Assembly (NCBI GenBank): GCA_045648205.1
Contig: JAZRNM010000002.1
Location: 3,792 to 67,791 of the forward strand
DNA length: 64,000 nucleotides
Reading direction: 5' to 3'
Source: SIG440 sp045648205
GTDB taxonomy: Bacteria; Bacillota; Clostridia; Monoglobales; Monoglobaceae
The notes below the pieces were generated by a model that was not told the origin of the DNA, did not search any database, and saw only the letters and a program-made list of their open reading frames with translations. How positions within the stretch are numbered: position 1 is the first letter of the stretch; every line of letters begins with the position of its first letter. Both the position numbers and the translations under genes were made by a program. Below are positions 45,150 through 54,000 of this stretch, piece after piece.

Positions 45150-45824
45150 CTACTCAAACATATTTCTTTCTTCGTTCCACAAAACATCGCCGGTTTCCGA
45201 GTTCAGAGTGCACTCATATAATTCTGTCATATCTTCATTGAGGACAAACGATGTAAGCAGAGAACTGTGGTCACCAACAAACCATTTCCATCTGCCAAGG
45301 TAGTAGCCCCCCCATTCTGTTTCGGCTATTCCCACAATTTCAAAAATAAAAATATTCCCTGTTTCTTCATCTTTTTCCCCGAACTTTTGCATCAAAATTT
45401 CCGTTATTTCTTCAATTTTGGATTCAGGTACTTCCATAAAGTTATCCATCTTAACAGCAAAACCATTCACAGATTCTCCTTCAATATTCCGGGAAAAACG
45501 GGACACATCTTCTTCTGTGCTTTCAGGAACTAAACGTGTCATTTGCGGAACATCCTCTTCATCACTCTGTCTTGTGACTTGTTGTTCAATACTCTGTTGC
45601 GTTTCGGTAATGTTTATATTTTCGTTATTTAATCTAACTATATCATCGTAAAAGGCAAATGTAAGAACAACAAAAAAAACAGCCGCAATTGCTACCCAGT
45701 ATCTATATAACGCAATTTTCTTTCCTTTTTGGGGCTTTATCTTCGCCGATTCAAAAATATTGTCTATTAACTGACGATTTGTATTTATGTCGTTGTTTGC
45801 ATCTTTATAATACTTTTTAAACAA
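45150..45824 (-). CDS. Membrane protein paired with ECF sigma factor (putative anti-sigma factor)
   Basis: Product of 224 residues: a cytosolic N-terminus of about 42 residues, one membrane helix (about 44-60), an acidic Gln/Glu-rich linker, and an extracytoplasmic domain rich in aromatic residues (WGGYYLGRWKWFVGDHSS). The start is a TTG overlapping the sigma gene by eight bases. Translational coupling to an ECF sigma factor, plus single-span topology, points to an anti-sigma factor. No zinc-binding HxxxCxxC motif is present and I recognise no family. Confidence 0.7.
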   Translation of the reverse strand: MFKKYYKDANNDINTNRQLIDNIFESAKIKPQKGKKIALYRYWVAIAAVFFVVLTFAFYDDIVRLNNENINITETQQSIEQQVTRQSDEEDVPQMTRLVPESTEEDVSRFSRNIEGESVNGFAVKMDNFMEVPESKIEEITEILMQKFGEKDEETGNIFIFEIVGIAETEWGGYYLGRWKWFVGDHSSLLTSFVLNEDMTELYECTLNSETGDVLWNEERNMFE

Positions 45825-46305
45825 GTCCGTACCCTCCTTTCAGTTTCTCTTTCAGCATTTTTCTGGCACGGCTCAGCTGAGATTTAACAGTGGAGCTGTT
45901 TGTTTTCAGCACTTTTGAAATCTCCGCCACGGACATCTCTTCATAATAAAAAAGATGTATGACCGCTCTGTATTTTTGAGGAAGTTCAAGCACAGCATAA
46001 TAAACATCACCCTTTTCTTTGGTGTCAAAAACAATATCTTCCGAAAGCGGAACTGTTTTTTTCGCCCAGGAATTTGAAAACATATTATGACAACAATTTA
46101 TCGCAACGCGAATAAGCCACGCCTTGATATGTTCATCACTTTCAAATTTTTTGTCAGAATTAATAAACCTGATAAAAACATCTTGAACAACCTCGTCAGC
46201 ATAATCCCGCGATTTTGTCTGCGAAAGTGACAGCTTGTAAATCATATCAAAATATTTTTCAACAATTTCCCGTTTGTTGTCCATATTTGTTGTGCTTTCG
46301 TACAA
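45817..46305 (-). CDS. RNA polymerase ECF-type sigma factor
   Basis: Product of 162 residues with sigma region 2 (MIYKLSLSQTKSRDYADEVVQDVFIRF, then HIKAWLIRVAINCC) and region 4 (LPQKYRAVIHLFYYEEMSVAEI, then NSSTVKSQLSRARKML). It directs RNA polymerase to an extracytoplasmic-stress type regulon. The start is TTG 46305 behind AGGAGG; the overlapping downstream gene is its probable anti-sigma partner. Confidence 0.92.
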   Translation of the reverse strand: MYESTTNMDNKREIVEKYFDMIYKLSLSQTKSRDYADEVVQDVFIRFINSDKKFESDEHIKAWLIRVAINCCHNMFSNSWAKKTVPLSEDIVFDTKEKGDVYYAVLELPQKYRAVIHLFYYEEMSVAEISKVLKTNSSTVKSQLSRARKMLKEKLKGGYGLV

Positions 46306-46379
46306 TTCAAATCCTCCTCTTATTTATAATACCAAAAAGACACCTTAAAGGTTGCATTAATAATTTAATTTTTACTATA

Positions 46380-46408
46380 AGTATAACATATACAACTAAA
46401 AGACGCAA
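46380..46408 (-). promoter_or_regulatory. Candidate sigma-A promoter of the ECF sigma operon
   Basis: On the minus strand TTGCGT (46403-46408), 17 bases, and TATACT (46380-46385) lie 75 bases before the sigma gene. A second, self-recognised promoter is possible but cannot be picked out without knowing the sigma's motif. Confidence 0.6.
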
Positions 46409-46421
46409 GAAATCTAAACTA

Positions 46422-46462
46422 AAAACTGATACCTCCAGCTTTCCCATCGGTATCAGTTTTTT
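46422..46462. terminator. Terminator in the divergent region between the sigma gene and a small membrane gene
   Basis: The stem AAAACTGATACC with GGTATCAGTTTT encloses a 15-base loop and is followed by T-runs on both strands. Both flanking genes point away from it. It may end antisense transcription from the 42-residue gene on the minus strand. It could also end a short plus-strand RNA from a weak TTGCAT / TATAAG pair near 46351-46380. Confidence 0.8.
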
Positions 46463-46520
46463 CATATTCGTAACAAAATATTTAAAAAGGCATATACTCC
46501 TATTACCAGGAGGAATCTTT

Positions 46521-46862
46521 ATGTTAAAAATATTTTTTGTCATTATAACTATAATATTGCTACTCTCTGCCATAACTGTTTTTATGCTTTTTTTCAAATT
46601 TTCCAAGCCTCTCCTGAAAAAGGAGTTGTCTCATATATACTCAGTCATAACGGTAAAAAACAGTGCAGAAACTATAGAAGGCATCATTCGTTCTGTTGCC
46701 TGGCAAATACAAAACGGAAGTACAGTGAGTAGCGAACTGATTGTTATCGACCTGGGTTCTGATGATGAAACATTTCTCATTCTCAAAAAGCTCGGAGAAG
46801 AATACCCGTTCATTCATCCAATGCACAAAACAGACTATATCAGCCACGTGCTGAGTCTTTGA
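46521..46862 (+). CDS. Small membrane-anchored protein with a glycosyltransferase-2-like N-terminal segment
   Basis: Product of 113 residues starting at ATG 46521 behind AGGAGG. One membrane helix (about residues 4-27) is followed by a stretch that resembles the first two strands of a GT-A fold (IYSVITVKNSAETIEGI, then ELIVIDLGSDDETF). It ends before any catalytic DxD region, so it is not a complete glycosyltransferase. Length and integrity suggest a genuine small protein rather than debris. Function unknown. Confidence 0.7.
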   Translation: MLKIFFVIITIILLLSAITVFMLFFKFSKPLLKKELSHIYSVITVKNSAETIEGIIRSVAWQIQNGSTVSSELIVIDLGSDDETFLILKKLGEEYPFIHPMHKTDYISHVLSL

Positions 46863-46864
46863 AA

Positions 46865-46993
46865 TTAAATAAGCATTGCCAAAACAAGTGCACCCGTGAT
46901 GTCTCCATTTTCTACAATTGCTCCCACAACCAAAGTGGAAACCACAAACATAAACTTAAAAAACTTTCTTTTGTTGAATTTTACCTTTTTCAT
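46865..46993 (-). CDS. 42-residue membrane peptide divergent from the S24 repressor
   Basis: The frame starts at ATG 46993 after a strong AAAAGGAG site and encodes a basic N-terminus (MKKVKFNKRKFFKF) followed by a hydrophobic stretch with a small polar break, ending GALVLAMLI. It has its own TTGACA / TAATAT promoter. It is therefore likely to be expressed. Candidate roles are a small regulatory or toxin-like membrane peptide controlled by the neighbouring repressor. No family recognised. Confidence 0.65.
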   Translation of the reverse strand: MKKVKFNKRKFFKFMFVVSTLVVGAIVENGDITGALVLAMLI

Positions 46994-47006
46994 AATTTTT
47001 CTCCTT

Positions 47007-47164
47007 TTCGAAACTTTATATGTATTTTGTTTCGTTTTTTGTAACTTTTTCTACATATTAGCACACATTTGTTTCGTTGTCAATAACTTTTTTAAAAATT
47101 TTTAAAATATTTTTTCTAAATTCGAAACTTTTTGCTTGCAATTTAGTTTTTTATGTGTTATAAT
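47007..47164. promoter_or_regulatory. Divergent promoter region with four operator-like motifs
   Basis: Minus strand: TTGACA (47078-47083), 17 bases, TAATAT (47055-47060), driving the 42-residue gene. Plus strand: TTGCAA (47136-47141), 17 bases, TATAAT (47159-47164), driving the repressor. The hexamer GTTTCG or its complement occurs four times: 47007-47014 (TTCGAAAC), 47029-47034, 47071-47076 and 47121-47128 (TTCGAAAC). The third copy lies against the minus -35 box and the fourth just upstream of the plus -35 box, as expected for repressor sites. Confidence 0.78.
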
Positions 47165-47204
47165 ATAGAAAACTAATTATGTTTTCAAAAAGGGGATTTT
47201 ATAT

Positions 47205-47858
47205 ATGTATAATTTCGGTGACAAATTAAAAGAATGCAGAAAAGCAAAAAACTTAACTCTTGAGGAGCTTGCCATCAAATACAACCGACGTTTTGATGGG
47301 GGAATGAGCAAAGGAACGCTTTCAAAATATGAAAACAACAAACAAGAACCTCTCGTGAGTGTAGTTACCAACTTAACCGAGCTTCTTGATGTTTCGTCTG
47401 ACTACCTTCTCGGAAGGTCTGACAATCCAAACCTTGACCTTGAGACTCCAATCAATGCAAATGACAACATTTATCAGATTCCCGTTTACAACAGTGTTTC
47501 TGCTGGACTTGGACGTCTTGCCGAAACTGTCCCGGATGATTTTGTCCCCACCTTCCTCCCCTATGGTGCGAGTCCCGAAAGCTATATAAGGGTAAATGTT
47601 TCAGGAGACAGTATGTCTCCGCTTATTGACAACGGAAGTCAAATTCTTGTCAGGCTTCAATCCACCGTGGATAATGGAGCTATTGCTGTTGTTATGGTTG
47701 ATGGCGAAGATGCTTTTGTCAAGAAACTTAACTTTGGCAGAAACTGGATTGAGCTTGAATCAATCAACCCATATTACCCTGCCCGCAGATTTGAAGATTC
47801 GGACATCTCCAGGGTTTCCATTTTGGGTATTGTTAAAGAAGTCACCAAATATCTTTAA
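47205..47858 (+). CDS. LexA-like repressor: XRE helix-turn-helix plus S24 self-cleavage domain
   Basis: Product of 217 residues. The helix-turn-helix spans about residues 5-65 (LTLEELAIKYNRRF, then SKGTLSKYEN). A linker leads to the S24 domain with an Ala-Gly cleavage pair at 100-101 (SVSAGLGR), the nucleophile Ser136 in SGDSMSPLI and the general-base Lys at about 173 (DAFVKKL). This is a complete self-cleaving repressor of the phage-CI/LexA type, released by DNA damage. It probably controls its divergent region. It stands alone among host genes, without phage structural genes. Confidence 0.9.
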   Translation: MYNFGDKLKECRKAKNLTLEELAIKYNRRFDGGMSKGTLSKYENNKQEPLVSVVTNLTELLDVSSDYLLGRSDNPNLDLETPINANDNIYQIPVYNSVSAGLGRLAETVPDDFVPTFLPYGASPESYIRVNVSGDSMSPLIDNGSQILVRLQSTVDNGAIAVVMVDGEDAFVKKLNFGRNWIELESINPYYPARRFEDSDISRVSILGIVKEVTKYL

Positions 47859-47864
47859 AAGCAC

Positions 47865-47898
47865 AAAAAAATGGCAATCCTTATGGATTGCCATTTTT
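47865..47898. terminator. Bidirectional terminator between the repressor and the CapA-like gene
   Basis: The stem AAAAAATGGCAATCC with GGATTGCCATTTTT has a TTAT loop and A/T runs on both sides. It serves two converging genes. Confidence 0.94.
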
Positions 47899-47909
47899 CA
47901 ATTTCCCTT

Positions 47910-49061
47910 TTAATAATCAATGATACTCACATCATATCCCGCAAAGGTTTCATCAACCATATTCCTGAATCTTTCAACACTCACAGCCCCATCATGCTGT
48001 GCAACTCCGTGACCGATTGCGATTTCATTTTTATATTCCTTCAGCCTATAAACATCAAATTTACTATACTCTGTATTGTAATGTGTTACTATGGGTACAA
48101 ACGAATAGTTTGAAATACTTACCGACTCACCATCAAATTTCAGTTCCACATCAGCAAGCCCACCCAGAAGATTGCGGACTTCCTTCTGCCTTGACACAAA
48201 ATTACCCAGGGAATAATACACCAGCATTCTGTTCCCGTTTTCATTTTCATACCATTCAACCGGTTCAATAACATGGGGATGGGAACCGATTATGAGGTCA
48301 ACTCCCCACAGACACATTTTTTCTGCAAGACTCTTTTGATATTCGTCAGGGATTGTGGAATACTCTGTTCCCCAATGCATAAATGCAATTGTGAAGTCAG
48401 CGTTTTCTTCGGCATATCTTGCATCGGAATGTATTTTTTCTTCATCTATCAGATTAACAAGATATGACTTGTCTGATGGAATTGAAATTCCGTTTGTGCC
48501 ATATGTATAGTTAAGTAGCGCAAGCTTTGCGCCCTTTACCTCTTTTATACGTACCTTATACATATCAAGTTCTGTTTCGTTGATGCCAAGAACAGTAACT
48601 TCTGGATAATCACTCCAGAATTTCAGTGTATTTTCAACACCGACAGAAAGCTTGTCCATCACGTGATTTGATGCATGCAAAACCACATCAAAACCCTCCT
48701 CAACAAGTGTTCTGCCCATATCTGCAGGTGAGTTAAAAAGCGGATAACCTGAATATCCAAACTCCTTCCCCGCAAACACCGTTTCCTGACCTATAACAGA
48801 AATATCTGCCTCACTTATCTGTGGTTGAAGTTTTTGAAATATGGGCGAATAGTCATATGTCCCATCAGCTTTTTTGCCACTGTTTATCACGGGCATATGC
48901 AGCAAATTGTCACCCACTGCAATCAAAGAAATTGTCTCTGAAACTTTTTCTGCGGTCTCACCTGAAACCGGAACGGCTTCACCTTGTTTTCCGCACCCTG
49001 ATGCAAAAACAGTAACTAACGCTAACCACAAAATCAACGCTTTGTTTTTCGTCTTAAGCAT
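47910..49061 (-). CDS. CapA-family lipoprotein (PGA_cap metallophosphatase fold)
   Basis: Product of 383 residues. A lipoprotein signal ends in FASGC (cysteine at about residue 23). The mature domain shows ISLIAVGDNLLHMPV near residue 45, DVVLHASNHVMDKL near 125, TIAFMHWGTEY near 225 and IIGSHPHVIEP near 260, the metal-ligand pattern of the calcineurin-like CapA/PgsA fold. It is exposed outside the membrane. A role in poly-gamma-glutamate is known for some relatives, but no capB or capC is here. ATG 49061 follows GAGGTG. Confidence 0.88.
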   Translation of the reverse strand: MLKTKNKALILWLALVTVFASGCGKQGEAVPVSGETAEKVSETISLIAVGDNLLHMPVINSGKKADGTYDYSPIFQKLQPQISEADISVIGQETVFAGKEFGYSGYPLFNSPADMGRTLVEEGFDVVLHASNHVMDKLSVGVENTLKFWSDYPEVTVLGINETELDMYKVRIKEVKGAKLALLNYTYGTNGISIPSDKSYLVNLIDEEKIHSDARYAEENADFTIAFMHWGTEYSTIPDEYQKSLAEKMCLWGVDLIIGSHPHVIEPVEWYENENGNRMLVYYSLGNFVSRQKEVRNLLGGLADVELKFDGESVSISNYSFVPIVTHYNTEYSKFDVYRLKEYKNEIAIGHGVAQHDGAVSVERFRNMVDETFAGYDVSIIDY

Positions 49062-49131
49062 ATAGCACCTCAAACTTTAAAAATATCATATGTATTCTAT
49101 CACAAACCGCCTCACTTGTCTACATAGTTTC

Positions 49132-49163
49132 AAAAAAATACCTGCAAGCCTTAGCTTGCAGGT
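49132..49163 (-). terminator. Terminator of hpf
   Basis: On the minus strand ACCTGCAAGC pairs with GCTTGCAGGT around a short loop, followed by seven T. It lies 14 bases after the hpf stop. Confidence 0.93.
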
Positions 49164-49176
49164 AGCTTATATAAAT

Positions 49177-49710
49177 TTATTCTACTTCAATCAATCCATA
49201 TTGACCATCTTTGCGTTTGTAAACAATGTTCATCATCATTGTATCAGCCTGACGGAAAATGTAAAAATCGTGACCAAGCATATTCATCTGAAGAATTGCC
49301 TCTTCTGCTGTCATAGGCTTTGACTCAACCTTCTTTTTCTTTATGATGCTGAATTCCTTTTCTTCAACAATTCCTTCCGGCTCATCAATCACCGTGTCAT
49401 ATTTTTCAATGGCGGGCTGGCGCAAGTGTTTTGCAAGCTTGGTCTTGTTTTTTCTGATTTGTCTGTCAAGCTTTGCCAGGCACAAATCCGTTGCAACGAT
49501 AAGGTCCTTATTGGATGCTTCTGCCCTGAAAACAAAGCCTTTGTCAACAAAAGTAACTTCAACAACAACATCTGTTTTCTGTTCTGCAATCAGGATTTTG
49601 CATTCCAAATCCGAGTCGAAAAATTTGTCAAGCTTTTTAACTTTGCTCAACAACTTTTCTTTTCTGCTGTCTGACAATTCCACTTTTCTGCAAATTACGT
49701 TGTACTTCAT
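49177..49710 (-). CDS. hpf: Long-form ribosome hibernation promoting factor
   Basis: Product of 177 residues. The N-terminal HPF/YfiA domain spans residues 1-100 (FDSDLECKILIAEQKTDVVVE, then LDRQIRKNKTKL), followed by a linker. The C-terminal dimerising domain has KPMTAEEAILQMNMLGHDFY, FRQADTMMMNIVYKRKDG and the final GLIEVE. The long form makes 100S ribosome dimers in stationary phase. It has its own promoter and terminator. Confidence 0.96.
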   Translation of the reverse strand: MKYNVICRKVELSDSRKEKLLSKVKKLDKFFDSDLECKILIAEQKTDVVVEVTFVDKGFVFRAEASNKDLIVATDLCLAKLDRQIRKNKTKLAKHLRQPAIEKYDTVIDEPEGIVEEKEFSIIKKKKVESKPMTAEEAILQMNMLGHDFYIFRQADTMMMNIVYKRKDGQYGLIEVE

Positions 49711-49769
49711 ACATCTTGCCTCCGTTCCTAATCTTCTTACAAGAACAGCATTGCCGTTCCCTTACATAA

Positions 49770-49798
49770 ATTATATACCATTTTTTGTAAAAAATCAA
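49770..49798 (-). promoter_or_regulatory. Sigma-A promoter of hpf
   Basis: On the minus strand TTGATT (49793-49798), 17 bases, and TATAAT (49770-49775) lie 60 bases before hpf. The leader contains a small inverted repeat, GAACGGCA and TGCTGTTC. A stress-sigma promoter is not apparent. Confidence 0.75.
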
Positions 49799-49834
49799 GT
49801 ATTTTATTGAATTCCAAGCCCATAATTTTCAAAT

Positions 49835-50998
49835 TTAATGATATATAATATCCACATCAATAACAGCGTTAAATCTTGAATCAATTAGAGCCAACTCTTG
49901 GGAAACTTTTTCCTTCATAAGCTCCGTGTCACCGAAATCCGCAGGAACTTCAATATCAAAAATAAGGTTTATGTTGTTTGTTCCGTCAACCATTCTGAAA
50001 TCGTGAATGTTCATTCTTTCATCAATTCCTTTTATGATTTTCTGAACCTCAAGCCTGGTTTTTGCAGTGTATTCGCAATCAACAGAAATCGGGTCCATAT
50101 GAATTACAATATGCACTCCCATTTCCTGGTTTATTTTATGCTCCAATAAATCAATCAACTCATGGATTTCAACAATATTGCAGTTATCCGGAACCTCTGC
50201 ATGAACAGATGCCAGAACTCTTCCCGGGCCATAATCGTGAATAATCAAGTCATGAACACCCACAATCCCCTCTGCACCCATAATGGTATTCCGGATTTCA
50301 TTAACAAGCTCCGGTTTTGGCGTTGTACCAAGCAAAAGACCTATTGTGTCCATTGTTATCCCAAAACCTGAATAAATTATCATAAGTGACACCAAAGTTC
50401 CCACAATTCCGTCAAGGGGAGGAAACCCTATTGCCTTGCCGACAATTGCTGTTACAATAACCGCAGTTGTGGCAATAACATCATTTAAGTTATCCTTTGA
50501 GGCAGCAAGGACAACCCCGGAATTTATTGCTTTTCCCATAGTGCGATTATATTTATACATCCAGAACTTAACCGGAATTGATATACACAAAATAGCCAGC
50601 AAAACAGGCGACATCACTATTGTTTCAGGATTCACCACTTTGTTCACAGAACTTTTGAACAATTCAACGCCCACCAGAATAATAATAAATGAAACAATAA
50701 GTGATGATATATATTCAAGTCTTCCATGCCCAAAGGGATGCTCTTTGTCGGGTTTTTTGCTACTGAGTTTTGCACCTATAATCGCAACAACAGATGAACC
50801 CGTGTCGGATAGATTGTTAAAAGCATCTGACATAATTGCAATACTTTTCATTGTTGCCCCAATTATCAACTTCAAAGCAAACAACAACAAATTGCAGATA
50901 ATCCCAAGAATCCCTGCCGCCATACAAACACGGGTTCTCACTTCTGCATTTTCAAAACCCTTGTCAGCCGCAAGTTTTTTCAACAAATACTTTGTCAA
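49835..50998 (-). CDS. Cation diffusion facilitator family transporter
   Basis: Product of 387 residues with six membrane helices. The metal site shows SDAFNNLSDTGSS near residue 58 and HPFGHGRLEYISS near 90; the second site is KDNLNDVIATTAV near 172. A cytosolic CDF C-terminal domain follows, then an additional about 80-residue tail (CEYTAKTRLEVQKI onward) resembling a second copy of that domain. It exports zinc, manganese or iron; specificity is unclear. A TTG start follows GGAGG, 15 bases after dnaE. Confidence 0.9.
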   Translation of the reverse strand: MTKYLLKKLAADKGFENAEVRTRVCMAAGILGIICNLLLFALKLIIGATMKSIAIMSDAFNNLSDTGSSVVAIIGAKLSSKKPDKEHPFGHGRLEYISSLIVSFIIILVGVELFKSSVNKVVNPETIVMSPVLLAILCISIPVKFWMYKYNRTMGKAINSGVVLAASKDNLNDVIATTAVIVTAIVGKAIGFPPLDGIVGTLVSLMIIYSGFGITMDTIGLLLGTTPKPELVNEIRNTIMGAEGIVGVHDLIIHDYGPGRVLASVHAEVPDNCNIVEIHELIDLLEHKINQEMGVHIVIHMDPISVDCEYTAKTRLEVQKIIKGIDERMNIHDFRMVDGTNNINLIFDIEVPADFGDTELMKEKVSQELALIDSRFNAVIDVDIIYH

Positions 50999-51013
50999 TT
51001 CACGATACCTCCG

Positions 51014-54000
51014 TTATTTTACAACCTTAACAGAATCCTCGCCCAAAACCTTTTTGAGAGCAGGAATACATTTGTCATCTTTTATCCACATTGTTTTGGG
51101 TGCCTGAAGAGTTTCCTTTGTGTCCTCATAATAAATCAGCACAGGCACAACCCCATTGGAATTTCCCAGAATTGTTTTAATCACGCTGAGCTTTTCTTTT
51201 TCATCAGAGTTCAGTTTTAGATAAAGCTTTTTGAAATCCGGAGCTGAAGTTTCAAGAACCTCAATGCTTTCCAACCTGATTTTTGTTGGCTTATCTTCCT
51301 GAACATCAAGGTTTCCCTCAAGCAAACATATATTTTCTTCCTGCAAAATGCCTTCGAACTTTTTTACCTGAGACGGAAAAACCAAAACTTCAATTTCTCC
51401 CGTAAGGTCTTCAAAGGTAATATAAAGCATCAATTCTCCACGCTTTGTAAGCTGTTCCTTTCGCTTTGAAATCATTCCGCCAAGCTTGACCTTTGAATCG
51501 GATACAAATTTTTCAGACTCATTTTCGGTTATTTCAAGCACAGTTGCACTTGAAACTGTGTTAATCAAATTCTCAAGTCCGTTGAGTGGATGCCCAGAAA
51601 CATAAACTCCAAGATACTCTTTTTCAAAGTTCAGGAGTTCACGTGCGGGCAGCTCTGGAATTTCGGGGAAATTATCCATTGCCGATGACTTTTCTTCTTC
51701 AAACATATTGAAAAAATCAAGCTGACCTGAAACTGAATTTTTTTGTTCTCTGACTGATGAATCGATCACACTTTCATAAACACTCATCAGAACCGAACGA
51801 TTGAGCTTGAGGCTGTCAAAAACCCCGCACTTTATCATTGATTCAACCAGGCGTTTATTCAGCTTTTTATCTGCCATACGCTGACAAAAATCTCTGAAAG
51901 AAGTAAATTCACCATTCACTTTCCGTTCTTCTGCCATATCATTAATAAATGCCGAACCCACATTTTTTATGGCAGCCAATCCAAAACGAATATCATTTCC
52001 GTCAGGAACAAAGTTTGTGAAGCTTTTGTTTATATCAGGCGGCAGAAGCTTTATTCCACGCTTTTTTGCCTCGTTTATATGTTTTGTTATTTTTGTGGAA
52101 TTTCCAAGAACACTGGTGAGAAGTGCAGCATAGAATTCGGTTGGATAGTGGCATTTCAGCCACGCTGTCTGATAAGACACAAAGGCATAAGCTGCTGCGT
52201 GCGATTTGTTAAAGGCATATTTTGCGAAATCCATCATCTCATCAAAAATTGAAACTGCTGTTTTTTCATCAATTCCGCGCGCTATTGCACCTTCAACCTC
52301 AACCTCTCCTTTGTCATTTTTTACACCATAAACAAAGTTCTTTCGTTCCTGTTCCATTACTTCGGTCTTTTTCTTTGACATAGCACGTCTGACCAGATCT
52401 GCTCTGCCCAAAGAGTATCCACCAAGCTCACGAACAATCTGCATAACCTGTTCCTGATAGACAATGCAGCCATATGTTACATTGAGAATAGGTTCTAATA
52501 GCGGATGCTTATAACTTATGTTTCCGCTGTTTTTGTTAGCTATATACTGAGGAATCGAATCCATTGGTCCCGGTCTGTAAAGGGAAATTCCGGCAATAAT
52601 ATCCTCAATGGAACTTGGCTTCAGTTCCTTCATAAACTCCTTCATTCCACCGCTTTCAAGCTGAAAAACTCCGTCGGTGTCTCCTCTTGAAATCAGTTCA
52701 TAGGTCTCGACATCATTCATATCCACATTATCAATGTCAATATCAACACCATGCGTGAGTTTTATATTGTTTATTGCATCACGAATTACAGTGAGTGTTC
52801 TGAGTCCCAGAAAATCCATCTTGAGAAGTCCAAGTCTCTCAATGGTGGTCATTGTGAATTGAGTTGTGATCACATCGTCATTTCTTGAAAGAGGAACATA
52901 TTTTTGAACAGGCTCACGAGTGATAACCACACCTGCTGCGTGTGTGGATGTGTGACGGGGAAGCCCCTCAAATTCTGATGAAACATCTATAAGTCTCTTG
53001 ACCTGAGGGTCCGCATCATACATATTCTTCAGTTGATTGTTTTCTTTGAGTGCACGTTCAATGGTTATGTTCAGCTCATTCGGGATTTGCTTTGCAACAC
53101 TATCAACAAAGCCATATGGCATATCAAGAGCCCTGCCCGTATCACGAATGGCAAGCTTCGCTGCCATGGTTCCGAATGTGACAATTTGTGCCACCTTGTC
53201 AGAACCATATTTTTTGTTGACATAATCAATAACCTCGCCCCGTCGCTCATAACAAAAGTCAATATCAATATCAGGCATAGTTACACGTTCAGGGTTGAGA
53301 AATCTTTCAAAAATCAATTCGTATTTTATTGGGTCTATATTGGTTATTTCAAGGCAATATGAAACAATACTTCCCGCAGCACTACCTCTTCCGGGACCTA
53401 CCATTATTCCATTTTCACGTGCAAAACGAATAAAATCCCAAACTATCAGGAAATAGTCAACGTATCCCATTTTTTCAATGGTTTCAAGCTCATACTCAAG
53501 TCTTTCTCTCATTTTTTCGTCTGCACCCGGATAACGTCTTTCAAAACCTTTGAGGCAAAGTTCACGCAAGTATTCCGGTGAGGTATAGCCCTCGGGCAAG
53601 TCAAATTTGGGAAGATGAAGCTTTCCAAACTCAATATCCACATCGCACATATCAGCAATTTTCTGAGTGTTTTCCAAAGCCTCGGGAATATATGAAAACA
53701 GTTCATTCATTTCGTCCTCTGATTTCACATACATTTCCTGAGTGGACATTTTCATTCTGTCTTCAGCATAAACGGTCTTTCCCATCTGAATACACATCAA
53801 AATGTCCTGATATTCTGCATCCTTTTGAGTCACATAGTGTATGTCATTTGTTGCAACAATTCCCAAATCAAGTTCCCGGGCAAGCCGAATCAATTCACGG
53901 TTCAGCATCTTCTGTTCAAAAATCCCATGGTCCTGTATTTCAATGAAATAATTGTCCTTCCCATAAATATCAATGAACTCAAGCGCAGCAGCCTTTGCCC

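Noticed and set aside
47205..47858. Prophage remnant around the S24 repressor
   Set aside because: The neighbours are host-type genes and no phage structural, lysis or integrase genes are present. A single repressor is not enough.
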